The translations under genes were made by a program, and so were the position numbers. Under the pieces are notes generated by a model. That model searched no databases. It saw only the letters and a program-made list of their open reading frames with translations, and was not told the DNA's origin. Shown piece after piece: positions 23,675 through 34,703 of a stretch of DNA of 64,000 nt (the stretch's first letter is position 1; every line of letters begins with the position of its first letter). Source of the DNA: Garcia nutans (taxonomy: Eukaryota > Streptophyta > Magnoliopsida > Malpighiales > Euphorbiaceae); NCBI GenBank assembly GCA_947685225.1, contig CANTUV010000035.1, positions 131,501-195,500 on the forward strand, read 5' to 3'.

Positions 23675-26184
23675 ACTGGCATTAGAGCTATTCACTTAAT
23701 AGTGATTTTATTCATCAACAAGTCATTGGAGATCCGCGTTAAGTGGGAGCAATGGGTGAAGATAGTGCCAAAGATGTTGATAAATTTGACGGGACTGATT
23801 TTCATCATTGGAGAATGCAAATTACTGATTATTTGTATACAAGGGAGCTAGAAGTACCTTTGGAAGGAGTGGTTCCAACAGACATAAATCGATCAGAATA
23901 GGAGAAGCTTGACAAATAGGCTTTAGGGTGGTCCGACTTGCACTTGCTAAAAGTGTGAGTGCACATGTCATAAATGAGACGACAACAGCCGGGCTTATGA
24001 GTACTCTATCAGACATGTACGAGAAATCGAGTGTTGTCCAACAAATTCATTTGTTAAGGCAACTTTTCACTTTGAAGATGTCAAAGGGATGCTCAGTGAA
24101 TCAACATGTGGTGTTAGTAAATGAAATCATTGATAAGCTACAATCCATTAATTGGGATCACATTTGAGAAATACTTAAAGTGTTTGGTTTGGTTAACTTC
24201 TATGCCTAATGATTAGGATACTACAGTAAATTCAATTTGTAACTCCAGCGGACAAAAGGATCTTATATATAAGGAGGTACGTGACACCCTCCTTAGTGAA
24301 GAGTCAAGAAGGAGAAATGCTGGAGAACTTCACACCGGCTACGCTCTCAACATCGAAAATAGAGGAAGAACTTTCAATAGAAATTTCAACAACCACGGAA
24401 GATCCAAATCCAAAAAGAGAGATCAAAGCAAGTCTAAAACCAGAAAATGGCAGATAGATGTTGGCACTGCGGGAAGCCAGGACACTTGAAAAAAGATTGT
24501 CGGGTTTAAAAAAATGAAGATCATAGAGCCAATGCAACTCAAGAGATTGATAGTGATGTTTTGATATTGAGTGCATATAATCCTCTAGAATCTTGAGTGA
24601 TAGATTCCGGAGCATCATTTCATTCAACTTCAAATCGGAGTATCATGAAGAATTACGTATCTGGTAACTTTGACAAGGTTCACCTTGCAGATGATGAAAC
24701 TCTTGATATTGTGGGTAAGGGTGAAATTTGAATTGATTTACCCAATGGCAATATGTGGAAGTTGCATGAAATAAGACATGTTCCAGGTTTAGCACAAAAT
24801 TTAATCTCTGTGGGTCAATTGGATAGAGAAGGTTGTGTGATTGAATTCTCAAATTACTGTTGGAAAGTTACTAAAGGAGCCTTGATTTTAGCTATTGGGA
24901 AGATGTCAGGAACTCTCTATACGATCATGAATTCCAAATGCTTAGCAGCTACTGTTGAGATTGATGATGCTAATCTTTGGCATCATCGGCTTAGGCACAT
25001 CAGTGAGAAGGGGATGAAGGTTTTACAATCAAAAGGCAAGCTATATAGTGTGAAATCAATAAAGATTGGGCTTTGTGAAGATTGAATCTTTGGGAAACAA
25101 AAGATTGTTAGTTTCTCAAAATCTGGCAGAGCTCCAAAGACTACTAAGTTGGAGCCGGTTCATATTGATGTGTGGGGACCTTCACCGGTTTAATCTCCTG
25201 GAGGTTTCAAGTATTATGTAACATTCATTGATGATGCCACAAGAAAAGTATGGTTTATTTTCTAAAAAATAAATCCGATGTTTATGATACCTTCAAGAAA
25301 TGGAAAGCTTTGGTTGAGAATGAGACAAACTTAAAGATTAAATATTTGAGACTAGACAACAGAGAAGAGTACACGAACAAAGAATTTCTCGAATATTGTG
25401 CACATAATGAGATTAGGATGGAGAAGACTATTTCTGAAACTCCACAACAAAATGGAGTGGCCGAGCATATGAACAGAACTCTGAATGAGCACGCAAGAAA
25501 TATGCGGATACATGCAGGTTTGCCAAACATGATGTGGGCCGATGCGATTAATATTGCTGCTTATTTAATTAATCGTGCACCTTCGGTTCCACTGGGAGAG
25601 CTACTACCAGAAGAAGAATGGAGTGGCAAGAAGATATATCTATCACATTTTAGAGTATTTGGTTGTGTGACATATGTCCACATTGAGTCTGACATAAGGA
25701 GCAAACTTGATCCCAAGTCCCAAAAATGTATTTTCATTGGCTACGGTGGCGATGAATTTGGCTACAGATTTTGGAATGAATAGAATAAGAAGTTTATTCG
25801 AAGCAAGAATGTCATTTTTAATGAGAAGCAGTCCTAGAAATGATAAGTCTTACAAAAGACAAACAGTTTGCTAGTCTAGATGATCTTGGCGATGATAAAG
25901 TGACTAACAAAAATCAGAGAAAGTTGGAAGTTGGAATTTCACAAGATGCTCCTAAAGTTACCAACTTTGAAGAACTAGTTTCTATTCCGGAAGTTGGGCC
26001 AAGTACACCTATTTTGAGAAGGTCCAATAGAGAAAGGAAGGCACCAGAAAGGTACTCACTATCCTTGAAATATTTAGTATTGACTGATTGCGGTGAACCT
26101 GAGTGTTATGATGAGACAGTAAATCATGAAGAATCTATCAAGTGGGAGTCTGCTATGCAAGATGAAATGGATTCTCTCATTTCG
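23178..26184 (+). mobile_element. Copia LTR retrotransposon (plus strand), 3' half deleted
   Basis: 5' LTR 23178-23674 (TGTTAAAAT...CCCAACA), primer-binding site variant TGGCATTAGAGC at 23677-23688, then degenerate gag (KFDGTDFHHWRMQITDY from about 23785), a zinc knuckle CWHCGKPGHLKKDC near 24450-24495, protease VIDSGASFHST near 24600, integrase with the His-His motif (LWHHRLRHISEKG), ETPQQNGVAEHMNRTLNE and a C-terminal region ending SIKWESAMQDEMDSL. The sequence stops at the entry to reverse transcriptase. Several in-frame stops (for example after CED at 25082-25084) show it is dead. It inserted at the TTTCTT site of the older minus-strand Copia LTR. Confidence 0.88.
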
Positions 26185-26354
26185 GTACAGATCCCGCTCT
26201 GCTATTGTCATGTGTAGTTCACCTGGAGGTGGTGGCCGCTGTTGTTGTGCAGCTGATGTTCAGTTGTGTGGAGGATGTTGTGCCTGAAATCCACAACCTG
26301 AGGAGGTGAAGGGACTGTTGCAATTCGTTGAAGGGGGGTATTTTGATATTATTT

Positions 26355-27077
26355 CTATTGTTGACTATAAAAGGCTAAGTGTGGGGTAAGATGAGAGAAA
26401 GATGCATCTATTTGGTTGGAGAACCAATTATGACGCTGATAGAAATTTTGTAATTGTGAAATCAGCTTAGAATAGATTGGTCTTGGAGGTTTCAACATTG
26501 TTGTTGTAAAGGTTTCATACTGTGGTCCAAGACTTGTGAGAAGACAGAAGACTTTTTCTTTGTCTGGTATAGGCTTGCCAATGGCAGCAAGATTATCACA
26601 CAGACCTTTAAAGATAAATATGTGATCTCCAGTAGTTTTGTTATCTTCCTTGCAAAGATAAGTCAGTTGTTGTCGCAATATAAATTCCCGCTCTTGAGAA
26701 TCTTGTGCATAAGTATCTTTTAGTGCTTCCCTGACTACAAATGCGGCATCTAAACCAATGACAAGTTCGAGAATTTCTTCAGAGAGAGTGTCAATGATCC
26801 AACCCCGAAGAAGACGATCAGACTTTTGCCAAGCAATGAATTATTGAGTCAATTGTGGTGTGGTGTTTTCATTTGTATTTGGATCTAGAGTAGTAAATTT
26901 TAATGGAGCTGATGTTTCATTGGTGAGATGATCAACTAGATCTTGGTTTTCTGCTAATTCTAAAAGTTGTTTTCTCCATAATGGATAATTTGATTGGGTG
27001 AGCTTTAAGATGACAAAGTTTCCAATATTTAAAGATAGTGAAGTCATGGTAAAAAAAATAAAGACAGGAACATTCAT
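26355..27077 (-). pseudogene. Copia gag remnant
   Basis: Minus-strand frames 27077-26841 (NFVILKLTQSNYPLWRKQLL) and 26678-26355 (MRQQLTYLCKEDNKTTGD, KVFCLLTSLGPQYETFTTTM) match the gag of plant Copia elements: the SNYxxWRxQ motif near the N-terminus and the L-x-x-L-P/GxxYxxxxT segment. The frames are broken between them. It begins about 10 bp after the primer-binding site and is cut off at about 26185 by the junction with the plus-strand element. Confidence 0.8.
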
Positions 27078-27089
27078 GCTCTGATATCA

Positions 27090-27654
27090 AGAGAAAAAAA
27101 AAATTGCAAAACAGAAGATGCCTTTTATTATTACAAAGAAATGACTCTACTCTTTATAGCTTATTAGGAAGCTAGATATATATATATAGGCTAATACATA
27201 TGGTATTGTCACGCAAAATAAGAAGAAAATGTATTATAATCTCCTTTAATTTAGCATTAACAGATGGTATAAATATCATGTATAACTGTCTATTATTTGA
27301 AAAATTATATGCTACAACCGTTGTAGCAATAAATGCCTACAACGGACCAATGGAATTCTTACACGTAGATTAAATGATTTATTTCATTGGTCCGTTGTAA
27401 GCATTTAATCAAAGTGTAAGAATCTCATTGGTCCGTTGTAGGCATTTATTGCTACAACGGTTGTAGCATATAATTATTCCTATTATTTAAAGTTTTCTTT
27501 ATCTATTGAACTATTAATTATATGGAAATTTATTGCTATTTAGTTGTCCTTATCACTAACTATATGTCCTTTAATATGCTGTGAGTATTATCATTCTTAT
27601 CTCTCCATCATTTATGAAATTTCTTATCACTCCACGAGATGTTGATTGTTAATA
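27090..27654 (-). repeat. Right (5') LTR of the minus Copia element, carrying a MITE
   Basis: Counterpart of the left LTR, longer because of a 181-bp MITE plus 9-bp duplication at 27290-27488. Without them it would be about 375 bp. Adjacent primer-binding site on the minus strand identifies it as the 5' LTR. Confidence 0.85.
27299..27479. mobile_element. 181-bp MITE, Mutator-like
   Basis: Terminal inverted repeats of about 60 bp: left end GAAAAATTATATGCTACAAC, right end (reverse complement) GAATAATTATATGCTACAAC, continuing with CGTTGTAGCAATAAATGCCT on both arms. Flanked by a 9-bp duplication CTATTATTT at 27290-27298 and 27480-27488. The sister LTR at about 23032-23042 has the unoccupied site (CCATTATTTAAAG). 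TIR length and 9-bp duplication fit a Mutator-derived MITE. An extra inverted copy of the GGTCCGTTGTA segment lies in the centre. Confidence 0.92.
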
Positions 27655-30197
27655 GCGACTATTCCAAAGCCTGCCTGCCTCACCATCAAGACCAGTGGAG
27701 CTTGTGACATTATTGAAGCCGCCGGCTTGGGCGGTTGTTTGGGACTGTCCGTGGCATTTATGTATGAAAAGAGCTTAGGTAAGGCATCTCCCTGGGCTAC
27801 CTACCTTCAGCTCTTGGTGCTTGCCCTTGGTTTGGACTCTTGATGAAGTCGATCACCTTCTTCGTAACACTGAGCTCCACAAGGTAAAAGCCGCTAAAAT
27901 TATAATTTTTCCTCTATATCTATCCTGCAATTGCAGCATTATTATTTGGTTGACAATACATTAGCCTTTGCATAATTTGACACTCCATTTTATTCGTAGT
28001 AAACATAGACAGTATGAGGGGGCCTTTTTAGAAGTCGGCCTTTGTAATCTCTTGTCCTTTTGTAGGCAGATTGTGAAAGAAGAAAAAACCCTTATATATG
28101 ATGATTGGAAAGAGAATATATTGCCTCTCGTGGATGCTGAAGATCTTCTTCCTGGTTTCTTTGGTCCAGAGCATTATTTTGCTGCAAAGAGTCTTATTAG
28201 TTCTCGTTCTTTTGAGATGGATGATTATCATGGATTTGGAATGGTTCCTCTTGCAGACCTGTAAGTTTAACTACTACAAGAAGTTTGTTTCTTGTGTTAG
28301 TAGTTTAGTAATATTACTGTAGGCGATTTATCTAAATGTCTTAGGATGTGCACAGCAGCAGAGGCTTACTACTGGTGTATTATCATAATTGATATGGGGC
28401 ATAATACATTCATTAATCTTGGTTATGTGATACAGATTTAATCACAAGACTGGAGCAAAGGATGTGCATTTCACTTCTGGACCTTCTGATTCTAAATCTG
28501 ATGACAATGACAATGACAATGATTCTTATACTGAAAGTTCTGTTGATGAGAATCCATCAAGCACACTGGGATCCAGTTCAGATGATCCCAGGGTATTGGA
28601 AATGATTATGGTAAAAGATGTCAAGGCTGGAGCTGAGGTCTGAATGCTATCCTTATGCAATTTTAATGTCTCAGCTAGTGTGGTTGCCCTCTTTTACCCC
28701 ATCAATTAATTTGAGGAATCTCCTTTATTGATTTATAACATGATTTGGCGAGGTTATACTACGTAGAATCTTCTTCTAGAATGAGGAATATTTTCTGCTT
28801 GAATAAACATTTTGGACTTGTTTAGTTGTGGCTATTTTGGTCAAGTATGAGAGGTGGTTGTGCTAGCTATGTGAACTCAATTAGCAAGGGTTTAAATTAA
28901 TATCTATAGCTTGCCTTAGTAATTGCATTTTGGAAGACTCCATAAAGTATAACTTCTGCTGTTACTGAGTGCCTTATTTACTGCTAAGAGTATACAAGAG
29001 GGGTCAGTTTAATCCTGGAAAGGTTGAAATAATCCTCCAGGATAGTGTCTCTAGGCACCTCTGAATTTGTTCATTGTGAACTTTTCCTTCTTACTCCAAC
29101 AAGCCCTGCTTTGAAACTTACTTGAATCTATCCACTTCAGTTTGCCTCTAATTGGATTACTATGGGGGATCTTGATGTTGTTTAATCTTGCAAACTGCAA
29201 GAACATTAAGTGCTCTAATCTGCCTGTCATGAAGGGTTGTGTTGCAAACTACATCAACTGTCATATAAACTCATTTCTTTGTTTTATGTAATTATTTCTG
29301 TTTAAGTCTGCCTTGATGAAGGAAAAAGCTCTTTCATGTCAGTTCATCTTTTTTATGTTTCTTCCTTTTGATATCCTCTCAGGTCTTTAATACATATGGC
29401 TTAGTAGGTAATGCTGCATTGCTTCATAGATATGGATTCACAGAGCCAGACAATCCATATGACATTGTCAATATTGACTTGGAGTTGGTACTTGAATGGA
29501 GTTCATCATTGTTCTCTGACCGGTATAGCAGAGCAAGGCTGTCCCTTTGGAGAAAATTAGATTACTCTGGATGTGTTAGCCAGAATGCTGAATTCTTTGA
29601 GATCTCATTCAGTGGGGAACCACAAGTTGAATTGTTGATTTAATTGCGCATAATGTTGTTTCCAGCAGATGACTATTGCAAATTGGATCTAGCAGTTTCA
29701 ACTGCAAAAAACTATAAAGAATCCATCAGTGTGATATTGTCAGAAAAATGCAATATCAAATGGCATGAAGGGTCAGAAGCTAATAAAGATTTGTTGCTTG
29801 CAGAAAGTGTTTGCAGTGCTGTGTTATGGCTTGCTGACAAAAGGGAGAGTTCGAATGGTTTAAGTTCAATGAAGGATGATGTGGAATCACTGGAAAAGTG
29901 TAGCAAGAAAGAAAGAAAGTTGTACCATTCTCTGATGTTACGTGCTAGCGAGAGGAGGATTCTTGAGAAACTAAGAACTTATGATGCTGTTGGTGCTAAA
30001 TTGTCAAACACTCCTAAGAGAGAATCTAAGAGAAAGAGATTGAAGAGGACTTGAGGTAAAAATGTCTCATTTTTCTTTCATTGGCTACCCATTGTTTCTT
30101 GTTTATTTCCTATGCATTTGTGGCTTAATATTGGGCTTATTGTGACTAGAAGGCCATATATTCAAGTTATGAAAACAGCCTCCAATAAAGAATCAGT

Positions 30198-30322
30198 GGG
30201 AAGGTTATAATACAGTCCATCCCTTAACATCTTAAATTTTAGGTGCTACATGCCCTTAAGGGAAGGTTATAATACAGTCCATCCCTTAACAATCTTAAAT
30301 TTTAGGTGCTGCATGCCCTTAA
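30198..30322. repeat. Tandem duplication, 62-63 bp unit
   Basis: Copies 30198-30259 and 30260-30322, both beginning GGGAAGGTTATAATACAGTC and ending TGCATGCCCTTAA or its one-base variant. Located in the 3' flank of the SETD6-like pseudogene. Confidence 0.9.
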
Positions 30323-31127
30323 GTGCCCTTGATGGGGGGACTTCGTTTTTTGCATGCATAATGAGTTTTCCACCCCTAAAGTGACTAGAGATGGTTTAAA
30401 CTGGATTCTGGTATGATTGGTTGCACTAGGGGAAATTTGTGCACCTTATTACACTTGAAAAGGCAAGCTTTTTGGATTGATGTATGAAATGTGGCAAATC
30501 CTGTGCAAATTTCATTTATTCCATGCCTTATGTTTCCTAATTTGGTATATTTATCTACTTCAAACTTGATTGTGTTTAAGTTGCTCCTTTATTTTTTTTT
30601 ACGGCGGGAAGTTTTGTACTTAACTGTTGTTTAGGTGAAGCTTAATTACATAACAAGCTTGTCATGGGAAATTTGTAGAATTTTTAATCAAGGCACAGCC
30701 AACTGATTTCTATTTCATTGATTACTAGGTCTGTTTGATATCCTCAAAAGCAGATGCTATTTTCCAGACTATATGGGAATCAAGAGGCATTCTGCGAGCA
30801 TAATGGAGAATGGCAGAATCTGATTCAAAGACTGCTCCTGATACTGCCATACTTGAGGAATTGGTCTTTGGAGGGCTCTAATTTTGAAGGGAATTGATAT
30901 CTTTCAAGGGGAGAGAGAACATTCTACCAAAGGTATCTATAGGAGATAGCTTTCATGAATGAAAAAGATACTTCTCGACGATTGTTTGGTTTCTTTTTAG
31001 CATGTATGGTTGTTATTGTTGTTATAATTATTCTGTATTTCTATGTTCTGCAATTCATCCACGCGTTGGTAGAGTTGGTGGGTTTTCACTAGTTTTCAGT
31101 GATAATGCATTTACTTTCAAATGAGAT

Positions 31128-31328
31128 GTAATATCCCAAATTTTTTAAAATTCTTAATTTTTAAAATTTTGATAAAATAAATTATAATTTAATTGGTACA
31201 TTCCACTTTTCTCATTTAAAATTCTTCATTTTTCATTGAAAATTATTAATTTAATTTATCTAATTAAATTATAATTTATTTTATTAAATTTTTAAAAATT
31301 AAGAATTTTCAAAATTTTGAAATATTAC
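31128..31328. mobile_element. 201-bp AT-rich MITE
   Basis: Long imperfect inverted repeats (left GTAATATCCCAAATTTTTTA; right arm reads back GTAATATTTCAAAATTTTG). Flanked by ATGAGAT at 31121-31127 and 31329-31335. A related repeat at about 38719-38833 keeps the empty site (GAAATGAGATTTGGG). The superfamily is unclear from a 7-bp duplication. Confidence 0.85.
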
Positions 31329-31335
31329 ATGAGAT

Positions 31336-32510
31336 TTGGGTTAATGTTCTACACTATGCATAGTGATATTTGTTTAATATTTTAGGCTCTTCTTATAAGA
31401 TGGAAAAAACTAGTCTTGGCAAATGGCAACCTGTATCTGTGTGGATTGGAAACAATCCTTGCTTCTGGTTTGGTTATCTTTTCCGTTAGCCTTTGATCCA
31501 TGGGGCAGCTGCTGATTCCGTGGAAGTATTTCCTTCTCAAATGGATTATATTTCCCTCTTACACATTGGTTTGGCAACAAGTCTCAATAACCTTGACCTT
31601 ACCTACCCAAAAAAAAATTTGTTGGATGATCACATGTCTTCCTAAGTTCATCTACTTGTTTGGTTCATCTACTTGGATGAGGTCCTACCTCAAAACGAAA
31701 AAAAAAAAATCCTTCTGGTGTTTCATTAGTGAAAATATTTTAGATCACGATCAAAACAATAGAATTGAACTAAAACAATAGAACTCGTGTGACGCAGGAC
31801 GAAAAATAACAAATAACAAGAACGTTTAGACTGTTCAAGAGTTTAACCAATATCGTTTGGTTGGACGAAAAAGATAAGATTCAGGAATTTTGAAACGGCA
31901 GAAGTCAAATATTAATTCTGGTTAAAAAAATAAAATCGTCTGTTACAAGCAAAATCAGGCCTATTTATATCGGTCAAAACCCTAAACCGTCATAAAAAAT
32001 AAAGAATCCGAAATTAAATCCGAAAATAATAAAAGAAAATTGCAAAATAGCCTCTGAAAACTTAAAACGCAATTTTGAAGCGCTAAACACAAAATTTGAC
32101 CCCAAACTTTGCCACGTAGTCCAAAGGACACGGTGGCACTTTTCAAAATTGTCCGGCTCGTGAAAACGCTTCCGAAAAATTATCGTGGATTCAATTCGGA
32201 TCTCCTGGGCAAAAGTTATGCCTAATTTCGTAAACGGCCGCTAATCTTGCCGCGATCCAAATTCTCCATGTACTGCAATTTAATCTGCTCCGCTTTATCG
32301 TGCAAATTTAAATATAACTGAATTCAACTTTATAAATTCATAAAAGTTTTATTTTTTTTAAAGGTATGAAAGATATTAAATTATACCAAATTGATTGAGT
32401 TGGATTTGATATGTTATTTTGTTCGTAAAAAAATGAAAATTGCTTAAAATATGATAAATTCACATGGAATCGTATTTTAATTTTATTAAAATGGTAGCGA
32501 TATCGTAAAA
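31336..32510. other. Intergenic, probable retroelement-derived sequence
   Basis: No coding frame of note. From about 31780 (GTGACGCAGGACGAAAAATA) to about 32330 the base composition is less AT-biased than the neighbourhood, with short motifs (CCACGTAGTCC, AAACGGCCGC) that look like LTR-type sequence, but no LTR ends, primer site or partner copy was found. GTGACGCAGGAC occurs again at about 41820. Confidence 0.3.
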
Positions 32511-32519
32511 GCTAGATTT

Positions 32520-32850
32520 GTTACCAACTCCGTTTTTGAGATTTTTAGGGCTCTAGGCGAATAATGAAAAAGAGGGCCCTAACATTGGGACCAACATCAA
32601 GGAGCAATACAAGTCTTTCGGATTTTTGGTAGAAGACAAGTCGGAGAGGCTCTAAGGAATATGAAACGATATTTTGGCAGAAGAAAAAAGAAATAAAATT
32701 AACCTAGGATTTTATTTTATTTTTTGGCTGCTGTTGTGCTATTTAATGCAGGATTTTTTTTTTGGGATTTTGGGCCCCTATTATAAACTTTCTAATATGG
32801 GCCCTAGGCGGTCGCACTTAGTGCCTACCCTCAGGGCCGGGCCTGTTTGT
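32520..32850. mobile_element. Possible fragment of a CAGGGCCGG-ended DNA transposon
   Basis: Contains AGGGCTCTAGGCGA, GGGCCCTAGGCGGTCGCAC and the end-like CCCTCAGGGCCGGGCCTG near 32830-32847. Such GGGCC-rich blocks are common at termini of plant hAT-like nonautonomous elements. No matched inverted repeat pair or target duplication could be established. Confidence 0.3.
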
Positions 32851-32879
32851 TACGGTAGTAATTTGATATTTACATATTT

Positions 32880-34107
32880 ACACCTATAATATTAGACTTT
32901 TATTTATTTTAATTAAAATTTACTTTTGTATAAAGTCTTAGAACTCTTACAATGATAATAATATTTTATTGGATTTTTCACAAAACTGCCACAAAATAAT
33001 AAATAAATTACAAAATTTATGAAAATTTTAAAATATTTTCAAATTTATAAAAATTCATAATTTGTTTATAAATTAATTAAATTTGTATAATTTATTATGA
33101 ATTTATTATATATATAATAATTTATATAAATTTATTATAAATTTATCAAGAGTTTAATGAAAACTTTTGTAAAATCACTAATACTCATAGTAGAACATGA
33201 AAACTTTTTTTACTAAATTTAGTGACATCTTAATTTTTTTTTATTTTATTTCCTCATGTACATATTACTTTTCGCAGTTCATATACAAATAAATTTATTA
33301 ACCATGATCACTAACTATGTAAATCAGTTAATAAATAATTATTCTAGCTTAACTATATATTTCGAGTTTAATTATCCGTATTTATATATGTATACATTAA
33401 CCATAAAATTGAAATAAAACACTTTTAGTTAGCTTAATGAACATATTATAAAAGAATTTTTAATTTGTCAATAAGAAATATATATATTACTCATAACTTG
33501 TTTTTGAGAAGTATTATTCATAAATTCTTAAATCTCAAAAAATTAAAAATCCAAAATTATTATCATTGAATAATTTAGAAAAATATTTATTTTATTACCA
33601 TAAAATATTTATAAGAATTTTTCCTTCATTTTTAAAATAATTTCTATATAAATTAAAATTTTATAACATAAAACTTGTATTTTAAGGGGATACGAAAATA
33701 GTCAATGGTAATGGGCACGAGAAAGGTATTAGGTATGTATACACATTTATATGGTAACCGATTTATATAACAAAGTGAATAAATTAATTATAGAACGTGA
33801 TTAACATTTGATATTATATAATGAATATTTAATTAAAAATAAATAAAAGATTATTATTATCTATATAAAAGATTAAATTATTCTAATAAACATAAGTTTG
33901 ATGAATCTTATAATAATTTAAAATAAATGGTAGATGTTATGTATTTTCATTTTTTTAAAATTTATTTTAAAGCCAGTTGACTTGGTCTTGTTGCATTTTT
34001 AACAAAAGCTTCTTTTTCTAATTAAAAAACAGGCACTGACAAAAGAAACCTAGTCCAATTTTATTAAAATTCATTTTTCATAATTCAATTATTATTCAGT
34101 TTGCAAA
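32880..34107. other. AT-rich intergenic stretch upstream of the DODA pseudogene
   Basis: Strongly AT-rich, low-complexity A/T runs. No ORF, inverted repeat or promoter motif can be supported. Confidence 0.4.
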
Positions 34108-34703
34108 ATGGCTGTGAAAGAGACGTTTTACCTGTCGCATGGGTCGCCGATGATGTCAATCGACGAGAGCATTCCGGCAAGACATTTCTTCCAATCCTGG
34201 CAACACCAAACATACAAAGACAGGCCAAAGGTCATTCTAATGGTTTCCCGTCATTGGGATACCCGTGAGCCCGCCGTTAACGTTGTTGACCGCAATGACA
34301 CCATCTACGACTTCTACAACTTCCCCGAACCCATATACAAGGTACTAGAAAGGGAACGATTTTGATTGATGGGTATGGCCCAATTATTGCAAAGCTTGTT
34401 TCTTTTTGGGAATTCTGTTTTCTAACAAAATAATTCATTAGAATTGGACCTTTCTCAATTCTGTTTGATAAATATTTTCGGCAGCTCAAGTATACTTCGC
34501 CAGGAGCTCCTGAATGTGAAAGAACTGCTATTAGCTTCTGTTTTTAAGCAGGTTCATGAGGATAAAAAAAGGGGGCTTGACCATGGTGCTTGGGTTCATT
34601 GATGTTCATGTATCCGGAGGCTGATATCCCAATTTGTCAGCTCTCCGTTCAGTCAGACAAAGATGGCACCCACCATTATAATATGGGAAGGGCACTGCCT
34701 CCA

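Larger units (their letters stand above)
22821..27654 (-). mobile_element. Copia LTR retrotransposon inserted in the SETD6-like exon (nested, deleted)
   Basis: Flanked by 5-bp direct repeats GCGGC (22816-22820) and GCGAC (27655-27659); removing element plus one repeat restores V-V-A-T-I-P-K in the host exon. Left LTR remnant 22821-23177, right LTR 27090-27654. Minus-strand primer-binding site TGATATCAGAGC at 27089-27078, and minus-strand gag follows. Pol is missing: a plus-strand Copia element sits in the left LTR and its junction at about 26185 runs straight into this element's gag, so the LTR tail and pol were deleted. Confidence 0.85.
22684..30054 (+). pseudogene. SETD6-like SET-domain lysine methyltransferase pseudogene
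   Basis: Exon pieces: about 22684-22820 (RVFKLWMISQGIEWSS, DLKEGEVVA), 27660-27883 (IPKPACLTIKTSGACD, GLGGCLGLSVAF), 28070-28260 (IVKEEKTLIYDDWKENI, SRSFEMDDYHGFG), 28436-28637 (FNHKTGAKDVHF, acidic Asp/Asn run, VLEMIMVKDVKAGAE) and 29383-30054 (VFNTYGLVGNAALLHRYGF with the conserved NTYG, then a C-terminal helical domain ending KRESKRKRLKRT). This is the SETD6/ribosomal lysine methyltransferase pattern. Lesions: a nested LTR retrotransposon splits the first exon with a GCGGC/GCGAC target duplication; near 27817 a small deletion shifts frame; an in-frame TAA at 29641-29643 interrupts ELLI...LRIML. First-exon start is uncertain: the only ATG is 22705 and a stop lies at 22669. Confidence 0.88.
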
